Positions 35,484 to 44,771 of a stretch of 64,000 nt of DNA are shown piece after piece. Made by a program: the position numbers and the translations under genes. The stretch covers positions 1 to 64,000 of the forward strand of contig CAKPEZ010000003.1 of assembly GCA_934149465.1 (NCBI GenBank). Reading direction: 5' to 3'. The DNA is from an uncultured Bacilli bacterium (GTDB taxonomy: Bacteria > Bacillota_I > Bacilli_A > RF39 > UBA660). Every line of letters starts with the position of its first letter. The stretch's first letter is position 1. Under the pieces are notes generated by a model, which worked only from the letters and a program-made list of their open reading frames with translations, was not told the DNA's origin and made no database searches.

Positions 35484-35519
35484 AAACATATTTACTTTTT
35501 AGTAAGTATGTTTTTTTTT
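35484..35519 (+). terminator. Terminator
   Basis: AACATA-TTACT pairs with AGTAA-TATGTT, followed by a run of T ending near 35519. Confidence 0.75.
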
Positions 35520-35573
35520 AACCATAATAAGTTTTAGTCATATATTATAATAGAGTATTTTAGGGGGGATTAT

Positions 35574-35798
35574 ATGTATTTAAGCGATGCTTATATAGAT
35601 AAACGTGTTAAAGTATTAAGAGTTTTAGTGAAAGAAGATAAAAAAAGACGATTTTATGATTTAGGGATAATTCCTGAAATGATTATAAAACCTTTATTTA
35701 GAAGTCCTTTTGGAGATCCTACTGCCTTTTTAATAAATGGTAGTGTAATAGCACTTCGAAAGGAAGATACTTCTTTAATTGAGGTAGCTTATGAATAA
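35574..35798 (+). CDS. feoA: Ferrous iron transport protein A
   Basis: The 74-residue protein is a FeoA SH3-like domain: RRFYDLGIIPEMIIKPLFRSPFGDPTAFLINGSVIALRKEDTSLIEV, with the conserved LGIIPG-type turn and GDP.A..I.G..IALR ending. FeoA is a small cytosolic partner of FeoB. It overlaps feoB by eight bases, so the pair is translationally coupled. The RBS GGGGGG-A is strong and a -10 TATAAT lies near 35542. Confidence 0.9.
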   Translation: MYLSDAYIDKRVKVLRVLVKEDKKRRFYDLGIIPEMIIKPLFRSPFGDPTAFLINGSVIALRKEDTSLIEVAYE

Positions 35799-37818
35799 AG
35801 TAATTGCGCTTGCAGGAAACCCTAATGTAGGAAAGAGTACTATTTTTAATGCGCTTACTCTTATGCATCAACATACTGGGAATTGGCCTGGTAAGACCGT
35901 AGAAAATGCAATTGGATATTATAAGTATAAAGATGATACTTATAAAATAGTTGATTTACCTGGGACGTATTCACTTATTTCTTCTTCTAAAGAAGAGGAG
36001 ATAGCAAGAGATTATCTATGCTTTTCTAAACAAGATTTAGTCTTAGTTGTTTGTGATGCTACTAATTTAAAAAGAAATTTAAATTTAGTATTACAGATAT
36101 TAGAAATAAAAAAGGAAGTAATAGTAGTAGTAAACTTATTAGATGAAGCAAGAAAAAAGAAAATAAAAATAGATTTAGAAGAATTATCTAATATATTAGG
36201 AGTTCCCGTAGTAGGGTGTAGTGCTAGAAATAATGAAGGAATTACTACTTTAAAAGAAAAAATAAAAAATTATCAAGAGTCTGATACTTATAAAATTAAA
36301 TATTCATCATATTTAGAAAGTCAAATTAAAAAAATGGAGAAATACTTAAATAAATGGGATTTGTCTAAGTTAAATAAACGGTTTATTGGTCTTAGATTAT
36401 TAGCTAAGGATGATCTTATAATTAATAAAATTTCTAAAATGATAAATTATGATTTAACTAATGATTTAGATTATCTTGAAATAGTAGATAATTTAACTGA
36501 GAATATTGAGGAAGAGATTATTAAGACTTTTCTGAAGATAAGTTTTTCTATTTGTGATAAAGTTGTTCGTTATGATAATTTATTTTGGGATAAGAAAGAT
36601 CGACTTATTGATAGAGTTGTTACTAATAAAATAGGAAGTTTTGTAGTTATGGGCTTATTTTTAGTGATAATTTTTTGGATTACTATTATTGGTAGTAATT
36701 ATATATCAGATTTTCTTTTTAAGGTATTTGAGTGGTTTAAATATTTTTTAGAAGGAATGATTAATATTTCTCCTTCTATTAACAGCTTTATTTTTGATGG
36801 AATTTACAAGGTATTAACCTGGGTAATTGCAGTTATGCTTCCTCCTATGGCAATATTCTTTCCTATGTTTACTATTTTGGAAGATTATGGATATTTACCT
36901 AGAATAGCATTTAATTTAGATAAGTGTTTTCAGTGCTCACATGCTTGTGGTAAACAGGCTTTAACTATGTGTATGGGATTTGGGTGTAATGCAGTTGGTG
37001 TAACTGGTACTCGAATTATTGATAGTCCTAGGGAAAGACTTCTTGCGATTTTGACTAATAATTTTGTTCCATGTAATGGAAGATTTCCAATGATATTAGC
37101 AATTATCTCAATATTTTTTACTAATCTTAATAAAGGAATATTATCTTCTTTAATGAGCGCTTTTATTTTGATGTTAGTAATATTCTTAGGAATAATAATG
37201 ACTTTCTTAGTATGTAAGATATTATCTAAAACTATTTTAAAGGGACTTCCTTCTAATTTTATATTAGAACTTCCTTCTTATAGAAGACCTCAGTTTGGAA
37301 AGGTAATTGTTAGAAGCCTTTTTGATCGAACGTTTTTTGTTTTATTAAGAGCAGTTAAGATTGCAATTCCAGCTGGAGCATTTATTTGGTTATGTGCCAA
37401 TATAAAGATTAATTCTATTTCATTACTTAGTTATTTTATTAATTTCTTAGAACCCTTTGGAAAATTAATAGGATTAGATGGTACTATTGTAATTGCCTTT
37501 TTATTAGGCTTTCCGGCTAATGAAATAGTTATTCCTGTTATGCTTATGGGATATTTAAGAGGAAGTACAATTTTAGAATATTCTAGTTTGGAAGTACTAA
37601 AAGAAATATTAGTTGCTAATGGATGGAATATTGTTACGGCGATTTGCTTTGTAATTATTGCTTTAATGCATTTTCCTTGTTCAACGACAATTCTTACAAT
37701 AAAAAAAGAAACTAATAGTGCTAAGTGGACATTTCTTTCCTTTTTAATTCCTACTGTATGTGGAATTATTTTATGCTTATTAGTTAATCTTTTTGCAAAA
37801 ATTATATTTGGCTTGTAA
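35791..37818 (+). CDS. feoB: Ferrous iron transporter FeoB
   Basis: The 675-residue protein has the N-terminal G domain (G1 GNPNVGKSTIFNAL, G3 VDLPGTYSL, G4 VVNLLDEA with the usual NxxD form), a GDI-like helical region, and a membrane domain with two Gate motifs (GFGCNAVGVTGTRIIDSPRERLLAILTNNFVPCNGRFP about residue 390-430; LLGFPANEIVIP near 570). It imports Fe2+ across the cytoplasmic membrane under GTP control. The gene ends only 17 bases inside the convergent gene that follows. Confidence 0.96.
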   Translation: MNKVIALAGNPNVGKSTIFNALTLMHQHTGNWPGKTVENAIGYYKYKDDTYKIVDLPGTYSLISSSKEEEIARDYLCFSKQDLVLVVCDATNLKRNLNLVLQILEIKKEVIVVVNLLDEARKKKIKIDLEELSNILGVPVVGCSARNNEGITTLKEKIKNYQESDTYKIKYSSYLESQIKKMEKYLNKWDLSKLNKRFIGLRLLAKDDLIINKISKMINYDLTNDLDYLEIVDNLTENIEEEIIKTFLKISFSICDKVVRYDNLFWDKKDRLIDRVVTNKIGSFVVMGLFLVIIFWITIIGSNYISDFLFKVFEWFKYFLEGMINISPSINSFIFDGIYKVLTWVIAVMLPPMAIFFPMFTILEDYGYLPRIAFNLDKCFQCSHACGKQALTMCMGFGCNAVGVTGTRIIDSPRERLLAILTNNFVPCNGRFPMILAIISIFFTNLNKGILSSLMSAFILMLVIFLGIIMTFLVCKILSKTILKGLPSNFILELPSYRRPQFGKVIVRSLFDRTFFVLLRAVKIAIPAGAFIWLCANIKINSISLLSYFINFLEPFGKLIGLDGTIVIAFLLGFPANEIVIPVMLMGYLRGSTILEYSSLEVLKEILVANGWNIVTAICFVIIALMHFPCSTTILTIKKETNSAKWTFLSFLIPTVCGIILCLLVNLFAKIIFGL

Positions 37819-38371
37819 ATAAAGAAATATTATTATTTATTTTTTGATTTATTCTTTTTACAATGATATTGTCTTTTAAAACCTTATTGTGAGTTATTTT
37901 ATAAGTGATTATACTTGAATAGACTATGTCGCTTATTATTATAAAAAACGTTATTATCGATAAAATAGTAGTATTATTTAACTTTAGGCTATCAATTATG
38001 TATGGAGATATAAAGTGAACGACTAATCCTAGTAACCCAAAGTTAATTGCGTTTGTCAAACAGATTCTTCCCTTTATATGAAATCTTTTATAATCCCACC
38101 ATTTCATTAAGAATATCTTCTCCATAAAGTAACTGGTTATATACTCAATTATAAGAGCAATTAACATGCTTCCAAAGAAGATTAGTACCATATTATTAGC
38201 ACTTTCTAAAAGAATATAAATTAATAGACCACCAATTCCATACATAGGACAGTGCCATAATAGAAGAAAGTGATTATTTTTTAAAGTTCCATTATGCCAT
38301 AGGAAAACACTTTCTTCTAATAAAAATCCAATAATTGAGTAAATTACATACAATAAAAAATAATTGCTCAT
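37802..38371 (-). CDS. CmpB-type putative ABC-transporter-like membrane protein
   Basis: The 189-residue protein has about five membrane helices and the signatures of the CmpB family (PF06541): YSIIGFLLEESVF, CPMYGIGGLLIYIL, LIIEYITSYFMEKIFLMKWWDYKRFHIKGRICLTNAINFGLLGL. The family is widespread in gut Bacillota and annotated as a putative permease, without established function. The 3' end overlaps the end of feoB by 17 bases on the other strand, and the 5' end is divergent from the P-type ATPase gene. RBS AGAGGTG. Confidence 0.8.
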   Translation of the reverse strand: MSNYFLLYVIYSIIGFLLEESVFLWHNGTLKNNHFLLLWHCPMYGIGGLLIYILLESANNMVLIFFGSMLIALIIEYITSYFMEKIFLMKWWDYKRFHIKGRICLTNAINFGLLGLVVHFISPYIIDSLKLNNTTILSIITFFIIISDIVYSSIITYKITHNKVLKDNIIVKRINQKINNNISLFTSQI

Positions 38372-38494
38372 TATTTTTTCACCTCTATTTAATTATATGT
38401 ATAACTTACTATCATTATTTTGTCTAATTATGTCTTATATGTTAAATTCTTTTTTCTTTAAGTCCATAATATGCTTTTTTAGGAGGATGTCTAT

Positions 38495-39333
38495 ATGCTT
38501 AAGAAGGGACTTACAGATAAAGAAGTTGCACGTAGTCTTAAGAAATATGGGAGTAATCAAATTTCTAGTACTAAACAAAATAGTTTTTTTAGATTGTTAC
38601 TTGAATCATTGGGAGATCCTATTATTAGGATCTTACTTATTGCCTTAGGAATTAAAACTGTTTTTCTAATGAAAAGCTTTGACTGGTATGAGACAGTTGG
38701 AATTGTGATTGCTATATTTATAGCGTCTTTTATTTCATCTATTTCAGAGTATGGTAGCGAGAAAGCTTTTTCTAGATTACAAGAATCTTCTTCTAAAATA
38801 AAGACGAAGGTTTTACGTAATGGAAAAATGGTTTATATAGATATAGATGATGTTGTTGTTGGAGATATTGTTTATTTAAATACGGGAGATAAAATTCCTG
38901 CTGATGGGGTTATTACTTATGGAAGTATTAGCGTAGATGAATCTGCTTTAAATGGTGAAGCTAAAGAACAGCATAAGAATATAAATGATTTTGTATATCG
39001 TTCTACTGTGGTTTACTCTGGTAATGCTTATATGGAAATAAAAGATGTTGGAGAAAATACTTTTTATGGAAAGATGGCTCTTGAATTAAAAGAAAAAAGC
39101 CCTACCTCTCCTCTAAAGTTAAGATTAACAGAATTAGCTAAGATTATTAGTAGGATAGGATATATAGGAGCATTCTTAGTATCTGTTTCTTATTTATTTT
39201 CATCGATAGTAATTGCTAACAATTTTGATATGATTTTAATTAAAGAAACGCTTAGTAACTTACCAATTTTATTTGGACATATTCTTTATGCCTTGACTCT
39301 TAGTGTTACTATTATAGTCGTGGCTGTACCTGA
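38495..39333 (+). CDS. Calcium-type P-ATPase, N-terminal part (gene split by insertion)
   Basis: This 5' part encodes the cation-ATPase N-terminus (MLKKGLTDKEVARSLKKYGSNQIS), M1-M2, the actuator domain (GDKIPADGVITYGSISVDESALNGEAKEQ) and M3-M4 up to VVAVP. The gene is interrupted inside the M4 ion-binding motif: beyond 39333 it runs into element sequence and stops after PDGLFFL at 39352. Joining 39333 to 42901 restores PEGLPMMIT in frame and an 862-residue type IIB (plasma-membrane Ca2+) ATPase. As it stands the product is a 285-residue fragment without a catalytic Asp. RBS AGGAGG. Confidence 0.9.
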
Positions 39334-39353
39334 TGGTTTATTCTTTTTATGAT
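39329..39353. repeat. attL-like junction of serine-recombinase element
   Basis: ACCT-GA-TGGT centred on GA 39332-39333. Left of GA is ATPase sequence; right of it (39335-39353) is GGTTTATTCTTTTTATGAT, one arm of the reconstructed attP. Confidence 0.82.
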
Positions 39354-39455
39354 TACAGTGTAAATGAGCATTTTCTCTTTACTTATTTCTTTGTTTATGA
39401 ATTGCTTTTTTTTATATTTTATGCTAGTATTAAAATAGAAGGGAGGATAAATAAG

Positions 39456-41174
39456 ATGAAGAATCTTAAAAATCTATTTCTAACTGTTCTATTACTAGCA
39501 GTTTTTGTAGTTCCTACTAAAGCATTCGCGCTAGAATATGAAGAAGTTGGAAGTAAAGAAGCACTATTAAGTGCAATTAAAGCAGGAAAAAATGTAAAAC
39601 TAACTGCTGATATTCTTGGCGTTAATGAGACTATTGCTATTGATAAAGCAATTACTATTGATTTAAATGGTAAGAGTATTAGCTTTACTAAGAAAAATAA
39701 TTTCTCAGTAAATGGTGGTAATTTAACTTTAAATGGTAAAGGTACTATTAAGGAAGAAGAACCTTGGTTTGGACCAGTAATGTTATATGGATCTGTTAAT
39801 AAGACAGATGTTAATTATAGTACTGTTACTGTTGGAAAGGATGTTACTTTAGAAGGATGGGCTCCAGTATTTATTGATAAAATTGAAGGAGAAGACAAAC
39901 TTTTCTATGGCTATGGAATAACAGCTAATATTTATGGTACTTTAAATGGTATTCCTGATAACAGTGGTGATAAGGGTCATGGTATATATATTAACGGTGA
40001 TATTAAACATACAGAAAATTATCCAGTTATTAATGTTTATAGTGGCGCTAAAGTAACTACTCCAGGTGATGGAATATATGCTGCTGGATATGCTAAATGG
40101 AATATCGAAGGCGCAAGTATTACTGGTGAAATTGGTATTGGTGCTAAAGCTGGTATTTTTAATATTAAAGATACTACTATAAAAGCAACTGGTAAATATG
40201 CTGAGCCTGTATGGGATAGTAATGGTATTCAAAATACTGGTGCAGCTATTCAATTAGAATCTAATAATTCTTATGCTGGTGGTATAAACGTTACTATTGA
40301 TGGTGGCAGAATAGAAAGTGCTAATAGTTATGCAATTTTTCATTATTTAGCAGCTAAAGATGGCAATGTAGCAACTGTTAAAAATAGTTTAGAAAACTTA
40401 ACTATTAAAAATGGTACATTTGTTGGCAGTGTAAGTGGTGTTTCAATTAAAGCAGTAGATGGTGATAAAATATCAGTGCTTGGTGGAACATTCCCTACTA
40501 GTGAAGTTGAAAAATATGTTGCTGATGGTTATAAGCTAGTTAAAGGAAGCAATAACTATACTGTTGTTAAGGAAGGCAGTGAAATAGTTATGGTTCCTAC
40601 TGAAGTAAAAGTATCTTCTGATGTTGATGCTGAATTTGCTAAAGAAATTAGTGGTGCTACTTTAGATAATAGTAATTCTGGTTTACTAGAAGCTATTGAT
40701 AAAGATAAACTTCAAATACCTAGTAATTCTTTAGTAGAAGTAACTATTTCTACTGAAGTTAAAGCTTATGATAAGGAAAAGAAAACTTTAACTTATGAAA
40801 TTAAACCTTATTATTCAGCTTCTGGTGAATTAATAGGAGAAATTCCTAACTCTGCTATTAATGGACTTGTTAAAGTAAAAGTATTAGTTCCTGCTTCTAT
40901 TACTGAAAGTCATGCAAAAGTAATTCATAGTTTAAATGGTCAAGTTCTTGATGAAAAATCTTATGAAATTAAAGAAGATAATGGTCAAAAATATATTATC
41001 ATTGAAACTAATAGTTTTTCAGTATTCGAACTTAATTTCTATACTCCAAGTAATGGAGAAGAAAATCCTAAAACTTTTGATGGTCTTATGACTTATATTA
41101 TTCTTGGTATGACAAGTTTAATTGCTTTAGGAAGTGTTTCTTATTTGTCAAGAAAAAAACTATTTTCTAAATAA
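39456..41174 (+). CDS. Cell-wall-anchored beta-helix surface protein
   Basis: The 572-residue protein starts at ATG 39456 after GGGAGG. It has a signal peptide (MKNLKNLFLTVLLLAVFVVP, cleavage after TKAFA), then a right-handed beta-helix of pectate-lyase type (about 60-340: IDKAITIDLNGKSISF, NLTLNGKGTIKE, VTLEGWAPVFIDK, INGDIKHTENYPVINVYSGAK), a second beta-rich region (about 380-520), and a C-terminal sorting signal: NPKTF (LPxTG-like), a membrane helix and the basic tail SRKKLFSK. It is probably sortase-linked to peptidoglycan and could be an adhesin or glycan-binding protein. It is cargo of the recombinase element. Confidence 0.78.
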   Translation: MKNLKNLFLTVLLLAVFVVPTKAFALEYEEVGSKEALLSAIKAGKNVKLTADILGVNETIAIDKAITIDLNGKSISFTKKNNFSVNGGNLTLNGKGTIKEEEPWFGPVMLYGSVNKTDVNYSTVTVGKDVTLEGWAPVFIDKIEGEDKLFYGYGITANIYGTLNGIPDNSGDKGHGIYINGDIKHTENYPVINVYSGAKVTTPGDGIYAAGYAKWNIEGASITGEIGIGAKAGIFNIKDTTIKATGKYAEPVWDSNGIQNTGAAIQLESNNSYAGGINVTIDGGRIESANSYAIFHYLAAKDGNVATVKNSLENLTIKNGTFVGSVSGVSIKAVDGDKISVLGGTFPTSEVEKYVADGYKLVKGSNNYTVVKEGSEIVMVPTEVKVSSDVDAEFAKEISGATLDNSNSGLLEAIDKDKLQIPSNSLVEVTISTEVKAYDKEKKTLTYEIKPYYSASGELIGEIPNSAINGLVKVKVLVPASITESHAKVIHSLNGQVLDEKSYEIKEDNGQKYIIIETNSFSVFELNFYTPSNGEENPKTFDGLMTYIILGMTSLIALGSVSYLSRKKLFSK

Positions 41175-41186
41175 GAATTTTGTCTA

Positions 41187-41216
41187 AACACAGATACATA
41201 GTTATCTGTGTTTTTT
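41187..41216 (+). terminator. Terminator after the surface protein gene
   Basis: AACACAGATA (41187-41196) pairs perfectly with TATCTGTGTT (41203-41212), followed by TTTT. It insulates the cargo gene from the recombinase genes. Confidence 0.85.
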
Positions 41217-41263
41217 GGTATATTTATTTAATATATTTATTATATTTTAATAGAGGCGATAAA

Positions 41264-41371
41264 ATGAACTATGATATTGACGTATATTTTGATAGCGCTC
41301 TTGATATTAGAAAAAAATTATATGAATTTGCTAAAATTGTTGTTATGGATATGCTGGATAATCGGTGCTAG
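41264..41371 (+). CDS. 35-residue ORF overlapping the recombinase start
   Basis: ATG 41264, behind GAGGCG, encodes an acidic then helical peptide (MNYDIDVYFDSALDIRKKLY...MDMLDNRC) and stops at 41369-41371, seven bases inside the recombinase gene. The overlap and RBS suggest a real, co-translated gene. It could be an excision (directionality) factor or a regulator, but size and position are the only evidence. Confidence 0.5.
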   Translation: MNYDIDVYFDSALDIRKKLYEFAKIVVMDMLDNRC

Positions 41372-42876
41372 GTATAACAACTAAAAAAAATTATAATGCT
41401 TGCATATATATAAGGCTATCAAAAGAAGATAAAGATAAAAATAATGAAAGTTTAAGTGTTACTAATCAAAGAAACGTTCTATTAGAATATATAAAAAAGA
41501 ATAATTACAATTTAGTTGATATATATGTTGATGATGGATATACTGGTACTAATTTTAATCGTCCTTCTTTCAAAAGAATGATAAATGATATAGAAAAAGG
41601 TCTTATTGATTTAGTTATTACTAAGGATTTATCTAGGTTAGGCCGTGATTATATTAAAACTGGGGAATATATTGAGAAGTATTTTCCTTTACATGGAGTC
41701 CGTTATATTGCTTTGTTAGATGGGATAGATACTTATTTAGATAGTTCTAATAATGATATAGCCCCTTTTAAAGCAATTATTAATGATATGTATTCTAAAG
41801 ATAATTCTAAAAAAATAAGAAGTGCTTTAAGAACAATGCAAGAAAATGGTAAGTGGGTTGGTGGGGGTATTCCTCTTGGTTATATGAAAGATCCTAATGA
41901 TAAGAATCATTTAATTCCTTGTGATAGGGAAGCAGATATTGTTAAAGCTATTTTTAGCTATGCTAAGAATGGTCTAAGTATTTCAGAAATTAAAGAAGAA
42001 CTTATTAAAAATAAGATTCCAACGACTTCTTTATTAAGAAGAACTAATAGAGGGGGGATTATTTCTAAAAGTGGAATTTGGGATATAAAGACTATAAAGA
42101 ATATTCTTTCTAATAGAGTATATTTAGGAGATACTATTCAAAATAAAACTAATAGAATAAGTTATAAGGTAAGAAAAAATATTAAGAATAACGAAGATAT
42201 GTGGATTATTAGAAAAGATACTCATATTCCTTTAATAGACTGTTCTACTTTTAATTTTGTAAATAATAAATATTTTAATCTAAAAAGAATAAGAACTAAT
42301 AAAGAGACATATCGTTTATTTGATGGCATTTTATATTGCGGAGATTGTAAACATAAGTTAAGTATTTTAAAACCAAGAAAAAAAGATAATAAAACTTACT
42401 TAGTTTGTAATAATTATCGAATGAATTCTAAAGCTAATGTTTGTACGTCACATTCATTTAATTATGATATATTAGAGTTTTCTTTAAAAAGGTTTATAAG
42501 GAGCTTTATTTTAAAGTATTTATCTATGGAAGATGTAGATAATATAGTAAAAGATATTTATAAGAAAAACTCTTCTTTTAGTAATAAAGAACTTCTTTCA
42601 ATGATAGATAAGAAAAGGTCACAATTAGATAAAGTCTATTTAGATAAATTAGAAGGCGTAATAAATGAAGATATGTATAAGAGAATAAGTTTATCTATAA
42701 ACAATGAGTTAATTAAATTAGAAAAAGAAAATTCTCTTAAATCACCTAAAATAGATATTAATTTAATTATGGAAAAATTTCTTAATCTTAACTTTTCTAG
42801 AAATTTAATTCGTTTATTAGTTAAAAAAATAGAAGTATATAATGATAAAAAAGTAAAACTATATTTAAATTTTTGA
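41365..42876 (+). CDS. Large serine recombinase (serine integrase)
   Basis: The 503-residue protein has an N-terminal resolvase domain (ACIYIRLSKEDKDKNNES with the nucleophile Ser of YIRLSKED; VDDGYTGTNFNRPSFKRM; VITKDLSRLGRDYIKTGEYIEKYFP), a recombinase domain (PLGYMKDPNDKNHLIPCDREADIVKAIFSYAKNG; YLGDTIQNK), a zinc ribbon (ILYCGDCKHKL...YLVCNN...CTSHSF, about 320-360) and a coiled-coil C-terminus. It is the SpoIVCA/TnpX-type family that joins attP and attB at a central dinucleotide. The GTG start at 41365 overlaps the 35-codon ORF. It is 23 bases from the attR core. Confidence 0.95.
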   Translation: MLGITTKKNYNACIYIRLSKEDKDKNNESLSVTNQRNVLLEYIKKNNYNLVDIYVDDGYTGTNFNRPSFKRMINDIEKGLIDLVITKDLSRLGRDYIKTGEYIEKYFPLHGVRYIALLDGIDTYLDSSNNDIAPFKAIINDMYSKDNSKKIRSALRTMQENGKWVGGGIPLGYMKDPNDKNHLIPCDREADIVKAIFSYAKNGLSISEIKEELIKNKIPTTSLLRRTNRGGIISKSGIWDIKTIKNILSNRVYLGDTIQNKTNRISYKVRKNIKNNEDMWIIRKDTHIPLIDCSTFNFVNNKYFNLKRIRTNKETYRLFDGILYCGDCKHKLSILKPRKKDNKTYLVCNNYRMNSKANVCTSHSFNYDILEFSLKRFIRSFILKYLSMEDVDNIVKDIYKKNSSFSNKELLSMIDKKRSQLDKVYLDKLEGVINEDMYKRISLSINNELIKLEKENSLKSPKIDINLIMEKFLNLNFSRNLIRLLVKKIEVYNDKKVKLYLNF

Positions 42877-42878
42877 TC

Positions 42879-42910
42879 ATCATAAAAAGAATTAACCTGA
42901 AGGTCTTCCC
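42879..42910. repeat. attR-like junction of serine-recombinase element
   Basis: ATCATAAAAAGAATTAACC (42879-42897), then T-GA at 42898-42900, after which ATPase sequence resumes (AGGTCTTCCC). GA at 42899-42900 is the inferred crossover dinucleotide. Confidence 0.82.
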
Positions 42911-44650
42911 ATGATGATTACCTTAGTACTTTCTTCAAATATGAAGAGAATGCTAAAAAATAATGTCTTAGTAAGAAAACTAGTTGGAATAGAAACTTCT
43001 GGTAATTTAAATATTTTATTTACAGATAAAACTGGTACACTAACAAAAGGTAAACTAGAAGTATCTTCAATAATAGATACTTCTTTGGAAACAAAAAAAG
43101 ATCTTAATGAATTAAATATGTTTCCTAAATACCAAGAATTATTTTATTTATCACTAGTATATAATAATGAGTCATCTTATGATAAACAAAAAAATATTGC
43201 AATAGGTGGTAATATTACTGATAGATGTCTATCTGAATTTGCCAAAGGAAACAAAGATGACAAGATAAAAATTATTAAGACATTCCCTTTTGACAGTAAA
43301 AATAAATATTCTTCTGTAATTATTGATAATGGAGAAAAATTAAAATTAATAAAGGGTGCTCCTGAAATTATCTTAGAAAAAGCCAGTAGTTATTATAATC
43401 TTTCTGGTATTAAGAAAGTTCTTATAGATAAGAATAAATATTTTAAAGAACTAGCTAAATATACTAATATGGGAATGCGTGTAATTGCACTTGCTTCTTC
43501 TTTTGATACAACTAGTCCTAATTTAAGAAATTTAACTTTAATAGGATTTATTCTTATTAAAGATGAGTTAAGAAAAGAAGCACTTGAAGGAGTAGAACTT
43601 GTTAAAAATGCTGGTATTAGTACAGTAATGATTACAGGAGATAACAAAGAAACTGCTCAATCTATTGGTAGAGAACTAAATATCTTAGAAAAAGAAGATG
43701 ATCTTATTTTAACTAGTGATGAGTTAAATAGTTTAAGTGAATCTGAACTAAAGAAGATTCTTCCTTCTTTAAAGATAGTTGCAAGAGCACTTCCTCAAGA
43801 TAAAAGTAAATTAGTAAAAGTAGCTCAAGAACTAGGCCTTGTCGTTGGTATGACAGGAGATGGTGTTAATGATGCTCCTGCTTTAAAAAAAGCTGATGTT
43901 GGATTTGCTATGGGAAGTGGAACAGAAGTTTCAAAAGAAGCAAGCGATATAGTCATCTTAGATGATAATTTTATCTCAATAGCGCACGCTATTTTATATG
44001 GTAGAACTATCTTTAAAAGTATAAGAAAATTCATAGTATTTCAGCTTACTGTAAATCTATGTGCAGTAAGTGTTAGCTTAATTGGTCCATTTATTGGAAT
44101 AGAAATGCCTATTACAGTTATTCAAATGCTTTGGATTAATATGGTTATGGATACTCTAGCTGGAATAGCATTTTCTTACGAAGCTCCTCTAAAAGAATAT
44201 ATGTACGAAAAGCCAAAAGCTAAAAACGAATCTATAATTAATAAGTATATGCTTAATGAAATTCTCTTTACTGGTTTATATTCTTCTTTTCTTTGTTTAC
44301 TTTTCTTAAAGCTTCCTTTCTTTAAAGAAATTTATCATACTGAAGCTAAACTAATGACAGCGTTCTTTGGCCTTTTTATCTTCACATCTTTATTTAATAG
44401 TTTTAACGCTAGAACAAATAGACTTAATTTATTTGCCCATCTTAAAGACAATAAAATCTTTGTTATTGTTATATTGTTTGTCATAATTATTCAAGTTTAT
44501 TTAATATATTTTGGTGGCAATCTCTTTAGAACAATTCCTCTTACTTTAAAAGAATTTCTTATTATGGTTATTCTTTCTATGACTGTAATTCCAATTGACT
44601 TTATAAGAAAAATGTTCTTTAGTATAATGAGAAAAAAAGAATTTGTATAA
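42901..44650 (+). CDS. Calcium-type P-ATPase, C-terminal part (gene split by insertion)
   Basis: This 3' part encodes GLPMMITLVLSSNMKRMLKNNVLVRKL and the catalytic P domain with the phosphorylated Asp (ILFTDKTGTLTKG), the nucleotide-binding domain (TFPFDSKNKYSSVI, KGAPEIILEKAS), the hinge TGDGVNDAPALKKADVGFAMG, and M5-M10. It has no RBS or start of its own near the junction (the first ATG directly follows CTTCCC), so it is unlikely to be translated unless the element excises. Intact codon use and motifs across 580 residues argue that selection still acts on the whole gene. Confidence 0.88.
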
Positions 44651-44693
44651 TTTCTAATAATTATGAATATATTTTGGTAGGGGGAATAAAAGA

Positions 44694-44771
44694 ATGCACT
44701 TTTATACAATAAAATGTCCTAAATTTGTTTCTACTATTATTATTTGGTTTAGGAATCTTTTTAAAAAATAA
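44694..44771 (+). CDS. spoVM: Stage V sporulation protein SpoVM
   Basis: This 25-codon gene begins MHFYTIKCPKF and continues as an amphipathic helix ending FRNLFKK. The Bacillus protein is 26 residues and begins MKFYTIKLPKF, ending in FRKD, so the match covers the diagnostic start and the basic end. SpoVM inserts into the convex outer forespore membrane and anchors SpoIVA to nucleate the spore coat. GGGGG nine bases upstream is a strong SD. rpmB lies about 1 kb away, as spoVM and rpmB are neighbours in Bacillus. A Cys replaces Leu8 and the glycines after PKF are replaced. Confidence 0.85.
   Translation: MHFYTIKCPKFVSTIIIWFRNLFKK

Larger units (their letters stand above)
39334..42900 (+). mobile_element. 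3.57-kb serine-recombinase element inside a Ca2+-ATPase gene
   Basis: The element carries a sortase-type anchored beta-helix protein, a terminator, a 35-codon ORF and a large serine recombinase, all on the + strand. Its ends share a GA core with the target. The joined outer flanks give V-A-V-P-E-G-L-P-M-M-I-T with no lost base. The joined inner ends give ATCATAAAAAGAATTAACC, TGAT, then a 19-base arm that is its inverted complement with one mismatch. This is the symmetry expected of a serine integrase attP. The recombinase is intact, so excision appears possible. Confidence 0.88.

Noticed and set aside
42911..44650. 3' ATPase part as an independent gene starting at ATG 42911
   Set aside because: No ribosome binding site precedes it, and it begins in the middle of the conserved M4 helix; it is the displaced 3' half of the split gene.
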